From the NCBI RefSeq assembly GCF_001514205.1, contig NZ_KQ948769.1:153606-217605 (forward strand): DNA of 64,000 nucleotides, in the 5' to 3' direction. Positions 33,145-42,219 of this stretch are shown here, piece by piece. Numbering within the stretch: position 1 is the first letter of the stretch; the number at the start of each line of letters is the position of its first letter. The notes below the pieces were generated by a model. That model did not search any database. It saw only the letters and a list, made by a program, of their open reading frames with translations, and had not been told where the DNA came from. The translations under genes were made by a program, and so were the position numbers. The DNA comes from Streptomyces griseoruber (lineage in GTDB: Bacteria > Actinomycetota > Actinomycetes > Streptomycetales > Streptomycetaceae).

Positions 33145-34578
33145 TCAGGTGGTTTCGGGTGACGGGGACGGGAGGGTGCCCGTGCGGGCCGCCTCGCCGT
33201 ACCAGTGCGCGCTCGACTTCGGTGTCCGGGTGAGCGTCGCGTAGTCCACGTAGACCGCCCCGAACCGCTTCCCGTAGCCGTACGCCCACTCGAAGTTGTC
33301 CAGCAGGGACCACAGGTAGTAGCCGCGCACGTCCGCGCCGTCGGCGATGGCCCGGCGCACCGCCGAGAGATGGCCGTGCAGATAGGCGATCCGCTCCGGG
33401 TCGTGGACCCGGCCGTCCGCGTCGGGCTTGTCGTCGTAGGCCGCGCCGTTCTCCGTGATGTAGAGGGGCAGGCCCGGGGCTTCCTTCGTGTAGCGCATGA
33501 TCAGTTCGTGCAGGCCCGACGGGTCGATCGTCCAGCCCATCTCCGTGCGGTCCCCGGGCGTCTGGTGGAACGCGACGTCGTCCGCGGCGGGCCAGGGCGA
33601 GTGGTCGCTCGCGCCGTGGCCGTCCGTGCGCGGGCCCTTCGGCTGCTCCTGCGCCGCCGAGACCAGCGTGGGCGTGTAGTAGTTCAGGCCCAGCGCGTCC
33701 AGCGGCTGGTGGATCGCCCGCAGGTCGCCGTCGAGGACGTACGACCAGTCGGTCAGGCCGGAGGTGGCCGCGAGCAGCGTCGCCGGGTAGGCGCCCTTCA
33801 GGATCGGGCCGTGGAAGACGCCGTTGGCCAGGTCGTCGATCCTGCGGACCGCCGCCAGATCCGCGGGCGACTCCGAAAGGGGGCGTACGACCGAGGAGTT
33901 GAGGCTGATCGCCACCGAGTTGCGGGCCGGCATCACCGAGCGCAGCGCCGTGGTGCCGAGGCCGTGGGCGAGGTTCAGATGGTGGGCCGCGCGCAGGGAC
34001 GCCGCCGGGTCGGTGCGGCCGGGCGCGTGCACCCCGGACGCGTAGCCCAGGAACGCGCTGCACCAGGGCTCGTTGAGGGTGATCCAGTTCTCCACGCGGT
34101 CGCCCAGCGCCTCGCCGACGATCTGCGCGTACTCGGCGAACCGGTACGCCGTGTCGCGCTCCGGCCAGCCGCCCGCGTCCTCCAGCTCCTGCGGCAGGTC
34201 CCAGTGGTAGAGGGTGACGGCGGGCTTGATGCCCTTCGCCAGCAGCTCGTCGACCAGCCGGCGGTAGAAGTCCAGGCCCACCTGCACGGCCGGACCCCGG
34301 CCGGTCGGCTGGACCCGGGACCAGGAGACGGAGAAGCGGTACGCCGTCAGGCCCAGCTCCGCCATCAGCGCGACGTCCTCGCGGTAGCGGTGGTAGTGGT
34401 CGACAGCGATGTCACCGTGCTCGCCGCCGAGGGTCTTGCCCGGCGTATGGCTGAAGGTGTCCCAGATCGAAGGGGTGCGGCCGTCCTCCCGCACCGCCCC
34501 CTCGATCTGGTACGCGGAGGTCGCCGCGCCCCAGAGGAAGGCGGGAGGAAAAGTCACAGGGGTGACGGGATCAGTCAT
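33145..34578 (-). CDS. bglC: GH1 beta-glucosidase BglC
   Basis: 477 residues from ATG 34578 (MTDPVTPVTFPPAFLWG). Catalytic acid/base Glu170 in ITLNEPW and nucleophile Glu376 in LYITENGAAYDD; the sugar-binding WSLLDNFEWAYGY is intact. No signal peptide, so it hydrolyses cellobiose and cello-oligosaccharides inside the cell. It is last in the cebEFG-bglC order on the same strand, about 120 bases beyond cebG. A CebR-box-like sequence overlaps the first base of its start codon. In several streptomycetes this enzyme belongs to the CebR regulon (established). Confidence 0.92.
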   Translation of the reverse strand: MTDPVTPVTFPPAFLWGAATSAYQIEGAVREDGRTPSIWDTFSHTPGKTLGGEHGDIAVDHYHRYREDVALMAELGLTAYRFSVSWSRVQPTGRGPAVQVGLDFYRRLVDELLAKGIKPAVTLYHWDLPQELEDAGGWPERDTAYRFAEYAQIVGEALGDRVENWITLNEPWCSAFLGYASGVHAPGRTDPAASLRAAHHLNLAHGLGTTALRSVMPARNSVAISLNSSVVRPLSESPADLAAVRRIDDLANGVFHGPILKGAYPATLLAATSGLTDWSYVLDGDLRAIHQPLDALGLNYYTPTLVSAAQEQPKGPRTDGHGASDHSPWPAADDVAFHQTPGDRTEMGWTIDPSGLHELIMRYTKEAPGLPLYITENGAAYDDKPDADGRVHDPERIAYLHGHLSAVRRAIADGADVRGYYLWSLLDNFEWAYGYGKRFGAVYVDYATLTRTPKSSAHWYGEAARTGTLPSPSPETT

Positions 34579-34591
34579 GGAAGCGCTCCCA
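34578..34591. promoter_or_regulatory. CebR-box-like operator at the bglC start
   Basis: TGGAAGCGCTCCCA, one mismatch from the perfect box at 38090. It occupies the region of the ribosome binding site and reaches the start codon, so binding would block initiation directly. Confidence 0.75.
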
Positions 34592-34699
34592 TGGATGGTC
34601 GTCGAGACCGACGAGGTTGGGGGGAAGTGTGTGAACGGGGCCGGGGCGGCGGTGACCCGGCCCATGGATCGCGGGGGTCAGCCCTTCATCGGCGCTTCA

Positions 34700-35617
34700 T
34701 CAGCCCTTCACGGCGCCCTGCATGATGCCGCCCACGATCTGCTTGCCGAAGATCGCGAAGATCACCAGCAGCGGCAGCGTGCCCACCAGGGCGCCCGCCA
34801 TGATCAGGGACTGGTCCGGGGTGTACCCGCGGCCGAGGCCCGCGAGCGCGACCTGCACGGTGGGGTTGCCGGTCTGGCTCAGGACCAGGAAGGGCCACAG
34901 GAAGTCGTTCCACGTCTGGACGAACGTCAGCATGCCGAGCACCGCCATCGCGGGGCGCGCCGCGGGGAACACCACGTGCCACACCACACGCCAGCTGCTC
35001 GCGCCGTCCACCCGCGCCGCCTCGATGATCTCGTCGGGCAGCGCCTGGATCAGGTACTGCCGCATGAAGAACACACCGAACGCGCTCACCAGCGACGGCA
35101 GGATCACCGCCTGGAGCTGATCGGTCCACTCCAGCTTGGCGACCATCATGTACAGCGGGATGACGCTCAGCTGCGGCGGCACCATCATCGTGCCGATCAC
35201 GATCAGCATCAGCGCGCCCTTGCCGCGGAAGCGCAGCTTGGCGAAGGCGAAGCCGGCGACCGTGGAGAGGAACACGATCGTCGCCGCCGAAATCCCGGCC
35301 ACGAAGGTCGTGTTGACGAAGGCCTTGCCCAGGTTCGCGTCGTTCCAGGCCACGTCCACGTTGTGGAAGAGGTTGGAGCCGAACACGAACGGCGGCGGGT
35401 TCTCCGCCAGCCGGTTGTTGTCGCGGGACGCCGCGATCGCCGTCCACACCAGCGGGAACAGCGAAACGACGGTGAACACGCCCAGGATGAGGTAAGCGAT
35501 CGGACCGCCGTGCATCTGCCCGCCGGCCCGCGCGGACTTGGGACGGCGCACCGTGCGGGCCGTCGGCACGGCGTCCTCGGGTTCGGCGGACTTCGCGGTC
35601 GTTGTCGTCGTCGTCAC
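34700..35617 (-). CDS. cebG: cellobiose ABC permease CebG
   Basis: 305 residues from a GTG with AGGAG upstream. A Thr-rich cytoplasmic start, then six helices and the EAA loop EAARVDGASSWRVVWHVVFP. MalG-like. It ends with the usual KQIVGGIMQGAVKG. Operon partner of CebF and CebE; the shared ATPase MsiK is encoded elsewhere. Confidence 0.92.
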   Translation of the reverse strand: MTTTTTTAKSAEPEDAVPTARTVRRPKSARAGGQMHGGPIAYLILGVFTVVSLFPLVWTAIAASRDNNRLAENPPPFVFGSNLFHNVDVAWNDANLGKAFVNTTFVAGISAATIVFLSTVAGFAFAKLRFRGKGALMLIVIGTMMVPPQLSVIPLYMMVAKLEWTDQLQAVILPSLVSAFGVFFMRQYLIQALPDEIIEAARVDGASSWRVVWHVVFPAARPAMAVLGMLTFVQTWNDFLWPFLVLSQTGNPTVQVALAGLGRGYTPDQSLIMAGALVGTLPLLVIFAIFGKQIVGGIMQGAVKG

Positions 35618-35628
35618 GGCCGGTACTC

Positions 35629-36648
35629 CTAACTACTGGCGCGCAGCCGGCGCGAGATGACGTAGTTGACGATGCCGATCACGATCAGGATCAGGAACAT
35701 CGTCCAGGCGATCGCCGAGGCCCGGCCCAGGTGCTGGTTCACCCAGCCCTGCTCGTACAGGTACAGGCCCAGCGTCTGGAACTGGTGCTCCGCGCCGCCC
35801 GACGCGCCCTTGTTGGCGTCGAACAGCAGCGGCTCGCCGAAGACCTGGCTGGCGCCGATCGTGGAGACGACGACCGTGAACAGGATCGTCGGCCGCAGCG
35901 ACGGCAGTGTCACGTGCAGGAACTGCTTCCAGCGGCTGGCGCCGTCCAGCGCCGCCGACTCGTACAGGTCCTGCGGGATCGCCTGCATCGCGGCCAGGTA
36001 GATCAGCGCGTTGTAGCCGGTCCACCGCCAGATGATGATCGACGAGACGGCGATCTGGGACGGCCACTTGTCGTTCTGCCAGTCGATCGCGTCGATCCCG
36101 GCGAAGTGCAGCCCCCAGTTGATCATGCCGTAGTCGCGCCCGAAGAGCAGCACGAAGACCAGCGAGGCGGCCGCGATCGAGGTCGCGTACGGCGCGAGCA
36201 TCGCGACCCGGTAGAAGGTCGAGGCGCGCAGCTTGTAGTTGAGGATGTGGGCCAGGCCCATCGCCATCAGCAGCTGCGGAACGGTCGAGATGATCCCGAT
36301 CGTCAGGGTGTTCCTCGCCGCGTTCCAGAAGAAGTCGTCGTCGAAGATGCGCGTGTAGTTGCGCATCCCCACCCACGTCATGTCGGTGGGCGCGGTCAGC
36401 TCCACCTGGTGCAGCGACGCCCAGCCGGTGTAGACCAGCGGGAACAGGCCGAACGCGAGGAACAGCAGGAAGAACGGCGAGACGAAGGCGTAGGGGCTCC
36501 AGCGCTTGTCCCGCTGCCAGCGGCGGGACAGCCGGGCCCGGCGCCGCTGCTCCGCATCCGTGGGAACGGAGGGCGGGCGGCCCGGGGCCGCGCCCCCCTC
36601 CTTCGCGGGGGGCGCGGCGGTGTCGTGGCGGGTGGCCATACGGGTCAC
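35629..36648 (-). CDS. cebF: cellobiose ABC permease CebF
   Basis: 339 residues from a GTG at 36648 overlapping the cebE stop (GTGA); ATG 36639 is the alternative start. MalF-like, with a Pro-rich N-terminal tail, six helices and the EAA-type loop ESAALDGASRWKQFLHVTLP. cebG follows 11 bases downstream. Confidence 0.92.
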   Translation of the reverse strand: MTRMATRHDTAAPPAKEGGAAPGRPPSVPTDAEQRRRARLSRRWQRDKRWSPYAFVSPFFLLFLAFGLFPLVYTGWASLHQVELTAPTDMTWVGMRNYTRIFDDDFFWNAARNTLTIGIISTVPQLLMAMGLAHILNYKLRASTFYRVAMLAPYATSIAAASLVFVLLFGRDYGMINWGLHFAGIDAIDWQNDKWPSQIAVSSIIIWRWTGYNALIYLAAMQAIPQDLYESAALDGASRWKQFLHVTLPSLRPTILFTVVVSTIGASQVFGEPLLFDANKGASGGAEHQFQTLGLYLYEQGWVNQHLGRASAIAWTMFLILIVIGIVNYVISRRLRASS

Positions 36649-37973
36649 TTGTCCAGGTTGTTGTCGATGGTCTTGGTGGCCGTCTCCCAGGCCTCCTTCG
36701 CCGACTTGCCCTTCGTCACGAGGAAGACGCCGTTGTCGGACAGGCCCTGCTGGATGATCTGGTCCTTCGGGCCGATCACCTGCACCGGGGCGGTCTTGGC
36801 GGCCTCGGAGAAGACCGTGCCGATCGGCGAGTCACCGGTCATCTCGTTCTTGGCGCCGGTGACCTCGGGCATCGTGTACGTGGTCGGCGCGCTCGGGAAG
36901 TTGCCCTGCACCTTGAAGAGCTTCGCCTGCTGCTCGGGCGCGGTCAGCCACTTGACGAGCTCCTCGGCCTCCTTCACGTGCTTGCCGCTCTTGGGCACGC
37001 CCAGGAAGGAGCCGCCCCAGTTGCCGGACTTGGGTGCGACGGCCACGTCCCACTTGCCGGCGTCCTCGGCCTTGGCGTTGGCCTTGATGGTGCCGAGCAT
37101 CCACGGCGGGCAGGCTATGGTGGCGAACTTGCTCTGGGCGATCGTCGTGTTCCAGGGCTGCGTGAACTGGGACTGGGCCTGGACCAGGCCTTCCTCGGCG
37201 GCCTTCGCGCTCAGGTCGAACGCGGCCTTCACGGCCGGGTTCGTCTTGTAGATGATCTCGCCGGAGGAGTCGTAGAACTTCTCCTTCTCACTGCTGAGGA
37301 CGGCGTTGAGCAGGCCGCCGGGGGAGTCCATGAAGAACGTGCCCGCCTTGGCCTTCTTCTTGTACTGCTCGCCGGCGGTGATGAACTTGTTCCAGTCGCC
37401 CGCCCACAGCGCGCCGACCTTTTCGCGGTCGGTGGGCAGACCGGCCGCTTGGAAGAGGTCCTTGCGGTAGCACAGGGCCATCGGGCCGACGTCGGTGCCG
37501 AGGCCGATCGTCTGGCCGTCCTTGGTGGTGGCCTGCGACCACTTCCAGTCCAGCCACTGGCTCTTGTCGACGCCCGAGACCTTCGACATGTCCTCGAACT
37601 TGGCCGCCTGGGTGGCCACGACCTCCGCGATGTTGCCCACCTCGATGGCCTGGACGTCCATCAGGCCGCTGTTGGTGGTGAGGTGGTTGACGAGCGCCGG
37701 GTAGTAGTTCTCGTTCTTCTCCGTGACGTTCTCGGCGATCTTGATGTCGGGGTGGAGCTTCTCGTACTCGGTGTAGAGGCCGGCCTCCTTGAAGCCGAAG
37801 GTGCCGAACAGCCCCAGCGTGATCGTGGTCTTGCCCTTGCCGCTGCCGGACGACGAACCGTCGGATGCGTCGTCGCCGCCGTCGTCGGCACAGCCGGCCA
37901 GCAGCCCGGCGCCCAGCGACGCGACCGCCGCGAGGACTACCACCCGGCGGGCGGTTCGGGTACGTGCGCGCAT
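36645..37973 (-). CDS. cebE: cellobiose-binding lipoprotein CebE
   Basis: 442 residues from ATG 37973 with AGGAGG five bases upstream. Signal with RARTRTARR, hydrophobic core and lipobox GLLAGCADD. The mature part starts with a Ser/Gly-rich tether and contains a MalE-like fold (ITLGLFGTFGFKEAG, GLPTDREKVGALWAGDWNKF). A perfect CebR box lies about 117 bases upstream. The protein binds cellobiose/cellotriose with high affinity in characterised relatives; ligand here is by orthology. Confidence 0.9.
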   Translation of the reverse strand: MRARTRTARRVVVLAAVASLGAGLLAGCADDGGDDASDGSSSGSGKGKTTITLGLFGTFGFKEAGLYTEYEKLHPDIKIAENVTEKNENYYPALVNHLTTNSGLMDVQAIEVGNIAEVVATQAAKFEDMSKVSGVDKSQWLDWKWSQATTKDGQTIGLGTDVGPMALCYRKDLFQAAGLPTDREKVGALWAGDWNKFITAGEQYKKKAKAGTFFMDSPGGLLNAVLSSEKEKFYDSSGEIIYKTNPAVKAAFDLSAKAAEEGLVQAQSQFTQPWNTTIAQSKFATIACPPWMLGTIKANAKAEDAGKWDVAVAPKSGNWGGSFLGVPKSGKHVKEAEELVKWLTAPEQQAKLFKVQGNFPSAPTTYTMPEVTGAKNEMTGDSPIGTVFSEAAKTAPVQVIGPKDQIIQQGLSDNGVFLVTKGKSAKEAWETATKTIDNNLDK

Positions 37974-38321
37974 TGCGTCCTCCTGTTGCCCTGACGTGCC
38001 GACCCCCCGGCCAACTGCATTGTTGGGCCCGTTGTTTCTCGCTGCGGCTCGGGCGGGGAACGTGCGGGATGTGTATGTGTCAGGTACCGTGGGAGCGCTC
38101 CCATAGGTGATGTGTTGAAGAGTCGTCGGTTCGGGCGGGGGTGTCAAGGGTGGGAACACGGAGAGGTGCGTTCAGTTATCGGGCTGTTAGCTAACCCCGG
38201 CGAGTGGTGCGCATTTGGTCCAGTTCGGTACATAACCGACTGATGGGCTCCGGACGGGCCGAGCGGTCGGGACTGTTAGATTCCAGGCCAGCGTGATGAC
38301 GACGGCGGGAAGGCGGAGCCC
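37974..38321. promoter_or_regulatory. divergent control region of cebE and cebR
   Basis: About 348 bases without a gene. It holds the cebE leader, the CebR box at 38090-38103 and an AT-richer half (about 38170-38285) that should carry the cebR promoter. Just before cebR, GAAGGCGGAG serves as ribosome binding site. Confidence 0.6.
38090..38103. promoter_or_regulatory. perfect CebR box upstream of cebE
   Basis: TGGGAGCGCTCCCA, the exact 14-bp palindrome known as the CebR operator in Streptomyces. Binding would silence cebEFG until cellobiose/cellotriose releases CebR. Confidence 0.93.
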
Positions 38322-39377
38322 ATGGCAAGCCACGGAGCGCGGGGCCGCAGCGGTGGCAGGCCCACCCTCGAAGAGGTGGCCGCCCGGGCCGGCGTGGGCC
38401 GCGGCACGGTCTCCCGGGTGATCAACGGGTCACCCCGGGTCAGCGACGCGACCCGCGCGGCGGTGGAGGCGGCGGTCGCGGAACTCGGCTACGTCCCCAA
38501 CACGGCCGCCCGCGCCCTCGCGGCGAACCGCACGGACGCGATCGCGCTCGTCGTGCCCGAGCCGGAGACCCGGTTCTTCACCGAGCCGTACTTCTCGGAC
38601 ATCCTGCGCGGTGTGGGCGCCGAACTCGCCGACACCGAGATGCAGTTGCTGCTGATCTTCGCGGGCAGCGACCGCGAGCGCCAACGCCTGGCCCAGTACC
38701 TGGCGGCCCACCGCGTGGACGGTGTCCTGCTGGTCTCGGTCCACGCCGACGACCCGCTCCCGGACCTGCTGTCCCAGCTGGAGATCCCGGCGGTGATCAG
38801 CGGCCCGCGGTCCGCCGCGGAGACGCTGCCCTCCGTCGACTCCGACAACTACGGCGGCGGCCGCTCGGCCGTGGAGCACCTGCTGGCCCGGGGCCGCACC
38901 CGCATCGCCCACATCACCGGCCGCCTCGACGTGTACGGCGCCCAGCGCCGCGTCGACGGCTACCGCGACGCGCTGCGCGACGCGGGGTACGAGGCGGACG
39001 AGGGGCTCGTCGAGCCCGGTGACTTCACGGAGGAGGGCGGGCACCGGGCCATGGTGGCGCTGCTCTCCCGTGACCCGTCGCTGGACGCGGTGTTCGCCGG
39101 CTCGGACGTGATGGCGGCGGGCGCCCGCCAGGCCCTGCGGGAGGCGGGCCGCCGTATCCCCGAGGACGTGGCCCTGGTCGGCTACGACGACTCGGCCATC
39201 GCCCGGCACATGGACCCGCCCCTGTCGAGCGTGCGCCAGCCGATCGAGGAGATGGGACGGCGCATGCTCGACCTCCTCCTCACCGAGATCGCGGACCGCC
39301 GTCCGGCGGCGTCCCGCGGCCTGGAGCCACGCCAGGTGGTCCTGGCGACGGACCTGGTGGGACGGGCCTCGTCCTAG
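38322..39377 (+). CDS. cebR: LacI-family repressor CebR
   Basis: 351 residues. DNA-binding head PTLEEVAARAGVGRGTVSRV followed by the hinge-helix region (GYVPNTAARALAANRT) and a periplasmic-binding-like effector core (IALVVPEPETRFF, VDGVLLVSVHADDP, DAVFAGSDVMAAGAR). Divergent from cebEFG. Represses cellobiose uptake and, in plant-pathogenic relatives, virulence genes. The 3' end overlaps the convergent GNAT gene by 98 bases. Confidence 0.93.
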   Translation: MASHGARGRSGGRPTLEEVAARAGVGRGTVSRVINGSPRVSDATRAAVEAAVAELGYVPNTAARALAANRTDAIALVVPEPETRFFTEPYFSDILRGVGAELADTEMQLLLIFAGSDRERQRLAQYLAAHRVDGVLLVSVHADDPLPDLLSQLEIPAVISGPRSAAETLPSVDSDNYGGGRSAVEHLLARGRTRIAHITGRLDVYGAQRRVDGYRDALRDAGYEADEGLVEPGDFTEEGGHRAMVALLSRDPSLDAVFAGSDVMAAGARQALREAGRRIPEDVALVGYDDSAIARHMDPPLSSVRQPIEEMGRRMLDLLLTEIADRRPAASRGLEPRQVVLATDLVGRASS

Positions 39378-40002
39378 GTCCCTGGGCCCGGGGCTCTTCC
39401 GATGGATCCTCGCGGCGTCGCGGCGGGGTGTCGAGGCGCCATCGGATCTCGCCGTCCTGCTCCTCCTCGGTGGGGGAGAGTCCGGCCGCGCGGGCCACGG
39501 CGGCTGAGGCGTGGTGGCCGGGGTGGACGTGGGCGGTGATCGTACGGACGCCCTGCCGCCGTAGCTGCCGCACGAGCCCCCGCGCCGCCTCGGAGGCCAG
39601 ACCGCGGCCCTGCCAGGGGGTGCCGACCACCCAGGCGATCTCGGCGTGCTCCGCGCCGCTCAACGTGGCCTGGACGGTGCCGGCGAGACGGTTCTCCCCG
39701 GTGAGCCGCAGGACCCAGTTGTGCCAGGAGACGGCCGGGTCGGGGGAACCGGCGACGAGACGCTCGTAGCGGGTGCGCAGGGCCTCGGGGGTGCTGGGGG
39801 TGCCGCCGATGAAGGTGTGGAGGGCGGGGTCGGCGAGGACGGCGGCCATCTCCGCGGCGTGCTCCACCTGGAGGGGGAGGAGGGTGAGGCGGGCGGTGGT
39901 GATCGGTTCGGTGCGGATGGCGTTCCCCCGTGGTTCCCGTGTTCCCCGTGGTTCCCGTGTTCCCCGTGGTTCCCGTGGTTCCCGTGGTCCCTGGAAACGC
40001 AT
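39280..40002 (-). CDS. GNAT acetyltransferase with a repetitive N-terminus
   Basis: 240 residues from ATG 40002. The first ~25 residues are a repeated Arg-Glu-Pro-Arg/Gly-Thr motif encoded by the 9-bp DNA repeat at 39931-39984. The RimJ/RimL-type GNAT domain follows (TTARLTLLPLQ, EIAWVVGTPWQGRGLASEAA with the acetyl-CoA loop Q-x-x-G-x-A, VHPGHHASAAVARAAGL). The C-terminal ~45 residues are Pro/Gly/Arg-rich, and the ORF overruns the end of cebR by 98 bases. The start codon is the foot of the tRNA-His terminator hairpin, so both ends look extended or eroded. Confidence 0.75.
   Translation of the reverse strand: MRFQGPREPREPRGTREPRGTREPRGNAIRTEPITTARLTLLPLQVEHAAEMAAVLADPALHTFIGGTPSTPEALRTRYERLVAGSPDPAVSWHNWVLRLTGENRLAGTVQATLSGAEHAEIAWVVGTPWQGRGLASEAARGLVRQLRRQGVRTITAHVHPGHHASAAVARAAGLSPTEEEQDGEIRWRLDTPPRRREDPSEEPRAQGPRTRPVPPGPSPGPPGVAPGRGTPPDGGPRSR
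39931..39984. repeat. 9/18-bp tandem repeat coding the GNAT N-terminus
   Basis: Two copies of an 18-base unit (TGGTTCCCGTGTTCCCCG) followed by two copies of its 9-base half (TGGTTCCCG) and a degenerate end. The unit length is a multiple of three, so changes in copy number stay in frame. Confidence 0.88.
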
Positions 40003-40041
40003 CAGCCGGTGACCTCCCTTTCGGGAAGTCACCGGCTGATG
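40000..40041 (-). terminator. strong hairpin downstream of tRNA-His
   Basis: Perfect 14-bp arms CATCAGCCGGTGAC and GTCACCGGCTGATG with an extra TCCC/GGGA inner stem. It follows tRNA-His on the minus strand and ends exactly at the ATG of the GNAT gene. Confidence 0.8.
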
Positions 40042-40047
40042 ACTCAG

Positions 40048-40121
40048 GGTGAGTGACGGGACTCGAACCCGCGGCATCCTGGACCACAACCAGGTGCTCT
40101 ACCAGCTGAGCTACACCCACC
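40048..40121 (-). tRNA. tRNA-His (anticodon GTG)
   Basis: Cloverleaf with acceptor GTGGGTG/CACTCAC, D-arm GCTC/GAGC, anticodon loop TTGTGGT and T-loop TTCGAGT. The extra 5' G (G-1) faces C73, the identity element of tRNA-His. CCA is not encoded. Confidence 0.95.
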
Positions 40122-40237
40122 AAGACCGGCTGTTGACTTTGTGTCGTCTCCGACCGGCCGAGAAAAAGTGTACAGGGTCCGAAGGGGTGCTCGCGCACGG
40201 CTTTTCCCGGGGCCGTCCGAGGGCCGCTCCCGGCGCC

Positions 40238-40840
40238 CTACTGGGCGGGCAGCACGTGCTTCGCGGCGATCGCCCGCGCGGTGTCGGAGTCGGGGCCGGG
40301 CTGCGCCACGAAGACGGCCTCGCGGTAGTAGCGCAGCTCCGCGATCGACTCGCGGATGTCGGCGAGGGCGCGGTGGTTGCCGTTCTTCTCGGGGCTGTTG
40401 AAGTACGCCCTCGGGTACCAGCGGCGGGCCAGCTCCTTGATGGAGGAGACGTCGACGATCCGGTAGTGGAGGTAGTCCTCGAGGGCCGCCATGTCACGGG
40501 CGAGGAAACCGCGGTCGGTGCCGACGGAGTTGCCGCACAGCGGGGCCTTGCCGGCTTCCTTCACATGCTCGCGGACGTAGGCGAGGACCTGGGCCTCGGC
40601 CTCGGCGAGGGTCGTGCCGCCGGCCAGTTCGTCCAGCAGGCCGGACGCGGTGTGCATCTGGCGCACCACCTCCGGCATCGTCTCCAGCGCCTTGGCCGGC
40701 GGCCGGATGACGATGTCCACCCCCTCGCCGAGGATGTTCAGCTCGGAGTCGGTGACGAGGGCGGCAACCTCGATGAGCGCGTCGTCGGACAGCGAGAGGC
40801 CGGTCATCTCGCAGTCGATCCACACCATGCGATCGTTCAT
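40238..40840 (-). CDS. orn: oligoribonuclease
   Basis: 200 residues. DEDDh exonuclease: VWIDCEMTGLSL (Asp, Glu), GNSVGTDRGFLARDM (Asp), and NHRALADIRESI (His, Asp). It degrades 2-5-mer RNAs and pGpG, the product of c-di-GMP hydrolysis, which makes a functional link with CdgA plausible. In Streptomyces loss of orn slows growth and blocks development (established). The gene lies directly downstream of adpA with an adpA terminator between. Confidence 0.95.
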   Translation of the reverse strand: MNDRMVWIDCEMTGLSLSDDALIEVAALVTDSELNILGEGVDIVIRPPAKALETMPEVVRQMHTASGLLDELAGGTTLAEAEAQVLAYVREHVKEAGKAPLCGNSVGTDRGFLARDMAALEDYLHYRIVDVSSIKELARRWYPRAYFNSPEKNGNHRALADIRESIAELRYYREAVFVAQPGPDSDTARAIAAKHVLPAQ

Positions 40841-40939
40841 GCGACCACCCTAAAGCGGAGGTCCGCTTTTGTGGTGCCCCCGTGCTGGTGCGGGCCTTGT
40901 GCTGGGGCGCCGCCCCCGGACCCGGCGCGCGACGGGCAA

Positions 40940-40974
40940 GGGCGGCGGGGGCGCTCGAAACGCCCCCGCCGCCC
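40940..40974 (-). terminator. adpA terminator
   Basis: Perfect 14-bp arms GGGCGGCGGGGGCG and CGCCCCCGCCGCCC with a seven-base loop, 16 bases after the adpA stop. Confidence 0.8.
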
Positions 40975-40989
40975 TGTCCGTCTAAGGCG

Positions 40990-42219
40990 TCACATCCCGC
41001 TTCGCTGCCCCGGCAGGCTCGCCCGGGATGCCGCGTACGCCTCGCGTGCGTGGTCGGACGCGAGGCCGGATCCGGAGCCCAGGGCGCCGGAGGTGGCCGT
41101 GCGCCTGATCTGGGGAGGGACCGGGCCCGGGCCCTCCGGGTGGAGGGACGGAGGCGGACCCGCCGGTGACGGCGGTTCGGCCTCCAGCACCCGCTCGCCC
41201 TGCGGCCGGCGCGCCCGGTACGCCGCCCGGTAGGCGGCCGGGGACGAGCCGAGCTGGCGGCGGAAGTGGCCGCGCAGCGCCACCGGGGAGCGGAAGCCGC
41301 AGCGGCCCGCGACCTCGTCCACCGAGTAGTCCGACGTCTCCAGCAGGCGCTGCGCCTGGAGGACCCGCTGGGTGATCAGCCACTGCAGCGGCGCGCTGCC
41401 GGTCAGGGACCGGAAGCGGCGGTCGAAGGTACGGCGCGACATGTACGCGCGCGCGGCCAGCGTCTCCACGTCGAACTGCTCGTGGAGGTGTTCCAGCGCC
41501 CAGGCGACGACCTCGGCGAGCGGGTCGGCGCCGATCTCCTCCGGTAAAGACCGGTCGAGGTAGCGCTCCTGGCCGCCCGACCGGCGCGGGGGGACCACCA
41601 GACGGCGGGCCAGTGCCCCGGCCGCCTCGTTGCCGTGGTCCGTCCGCACGATGTGGAGACAGAGATCGATGCCGGCGGCCGTGCCCGCCGACGTCAGGAC
41701 GTCGCCGTCGTCCACGAAGAGCTCTCGTGGATCCACGTGCACCGACGGATAGCGCTTGGCCAGCGTCGGTGCGTACATCCAGTGGGTGGTGGCCGGGCGG
41801 CCGTCCAGCAGACCCGCGGCGGCCAGCACGAACGCGCCGGTGCACAGGCCCACGATGCGGGCACCCTCTTCATGCGCCCGCCGCAGCGCGTCGAGTGCGT
41901 CCTCCGGTGGCGGAGAAGTGATCGAACGCCAGGCCGGTACGACGACCGTGCCCGCCCGTGAGATCGCTTCCAGGCCATGCGGCGCGGTCAGTTCCAGGCC
42001 CCCTGTGGTCCGCAGTGGGCCTTCCTCGCCGCCGCACACCAAGAGGCGATATCGCGGCACGCCGGCGTCCTGGCGGTCAATCCCGAACACCGACAGCGGA
42101 ATGGAACTCTCGAAGATGGGGCCGCCGCTGAACAGCAGCACCGCGACGATCTCCTTGCGGCGTCGCCCGGAAAGTTTCCGGGCCGCGGCTTCCGGCGCGG
42201 CAGTGGAGTCGTGGCTCAT
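40990..42219 (-). CDS. adpA: AraC-family developmental regulator AdpA (BldH)
   Basis: 409 residues. N-terminal DJ-1/PfpI-like dimerisation domain (VLLFSGGPIFESSIPLSVFG, VGLCTGAFVLAAAGLLDGR) and C-terminal double HTH of the AraC/XylS type (LAARAYMSRRTFDRRFR, VDEVAGRCGFRSPVALRGHF). Codon 225 is TTA (41545-41547, in the DRSL-PEE linker between the domains), so translation depends on the bldA tRNA. AdpA is the master activator of aerial growth and secondary metabolism in Streptomyces (established). AdpA-type sites lie in its own upstream region, consistent with autoregulation. Confidence 0.97.
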   Translation of the reverse strand: MSHDSTAAPEAAARKLSGRRRKEIVAVLLFSGGPIFESSIPLSVFGIDRQDAGVPRYRLLVCGGEEGPLRTTGGLELTAPHGLEAISRAGTVVVPAWRSITSPPPEDALDALRRAHEEGARIVGLCTGAFVLAAAGLLDGRPATTHWMYAPTLAKRYPSVHVDPRELFVDDGDVLTSAGTAAGIDLCLHIVRTDHGNEAAGALARRLVVPPRRSGGQERYLDRSLPEEIGADPLAEVVAWALEHLHEQFDVETLAARAYMSRRTFDRRFRSLTGSAPLQWLITQRVLQAQRLLETSDYSVDEVAGRCGFRSPVALRGHFRRQLGSSPAAYRAAYRARRPQGERVLEAEPPSPAGPPPSLHPEGPGPVPPQIRRTATSGALGSGSGLASDHAREAYAASRASLPGQRSGM

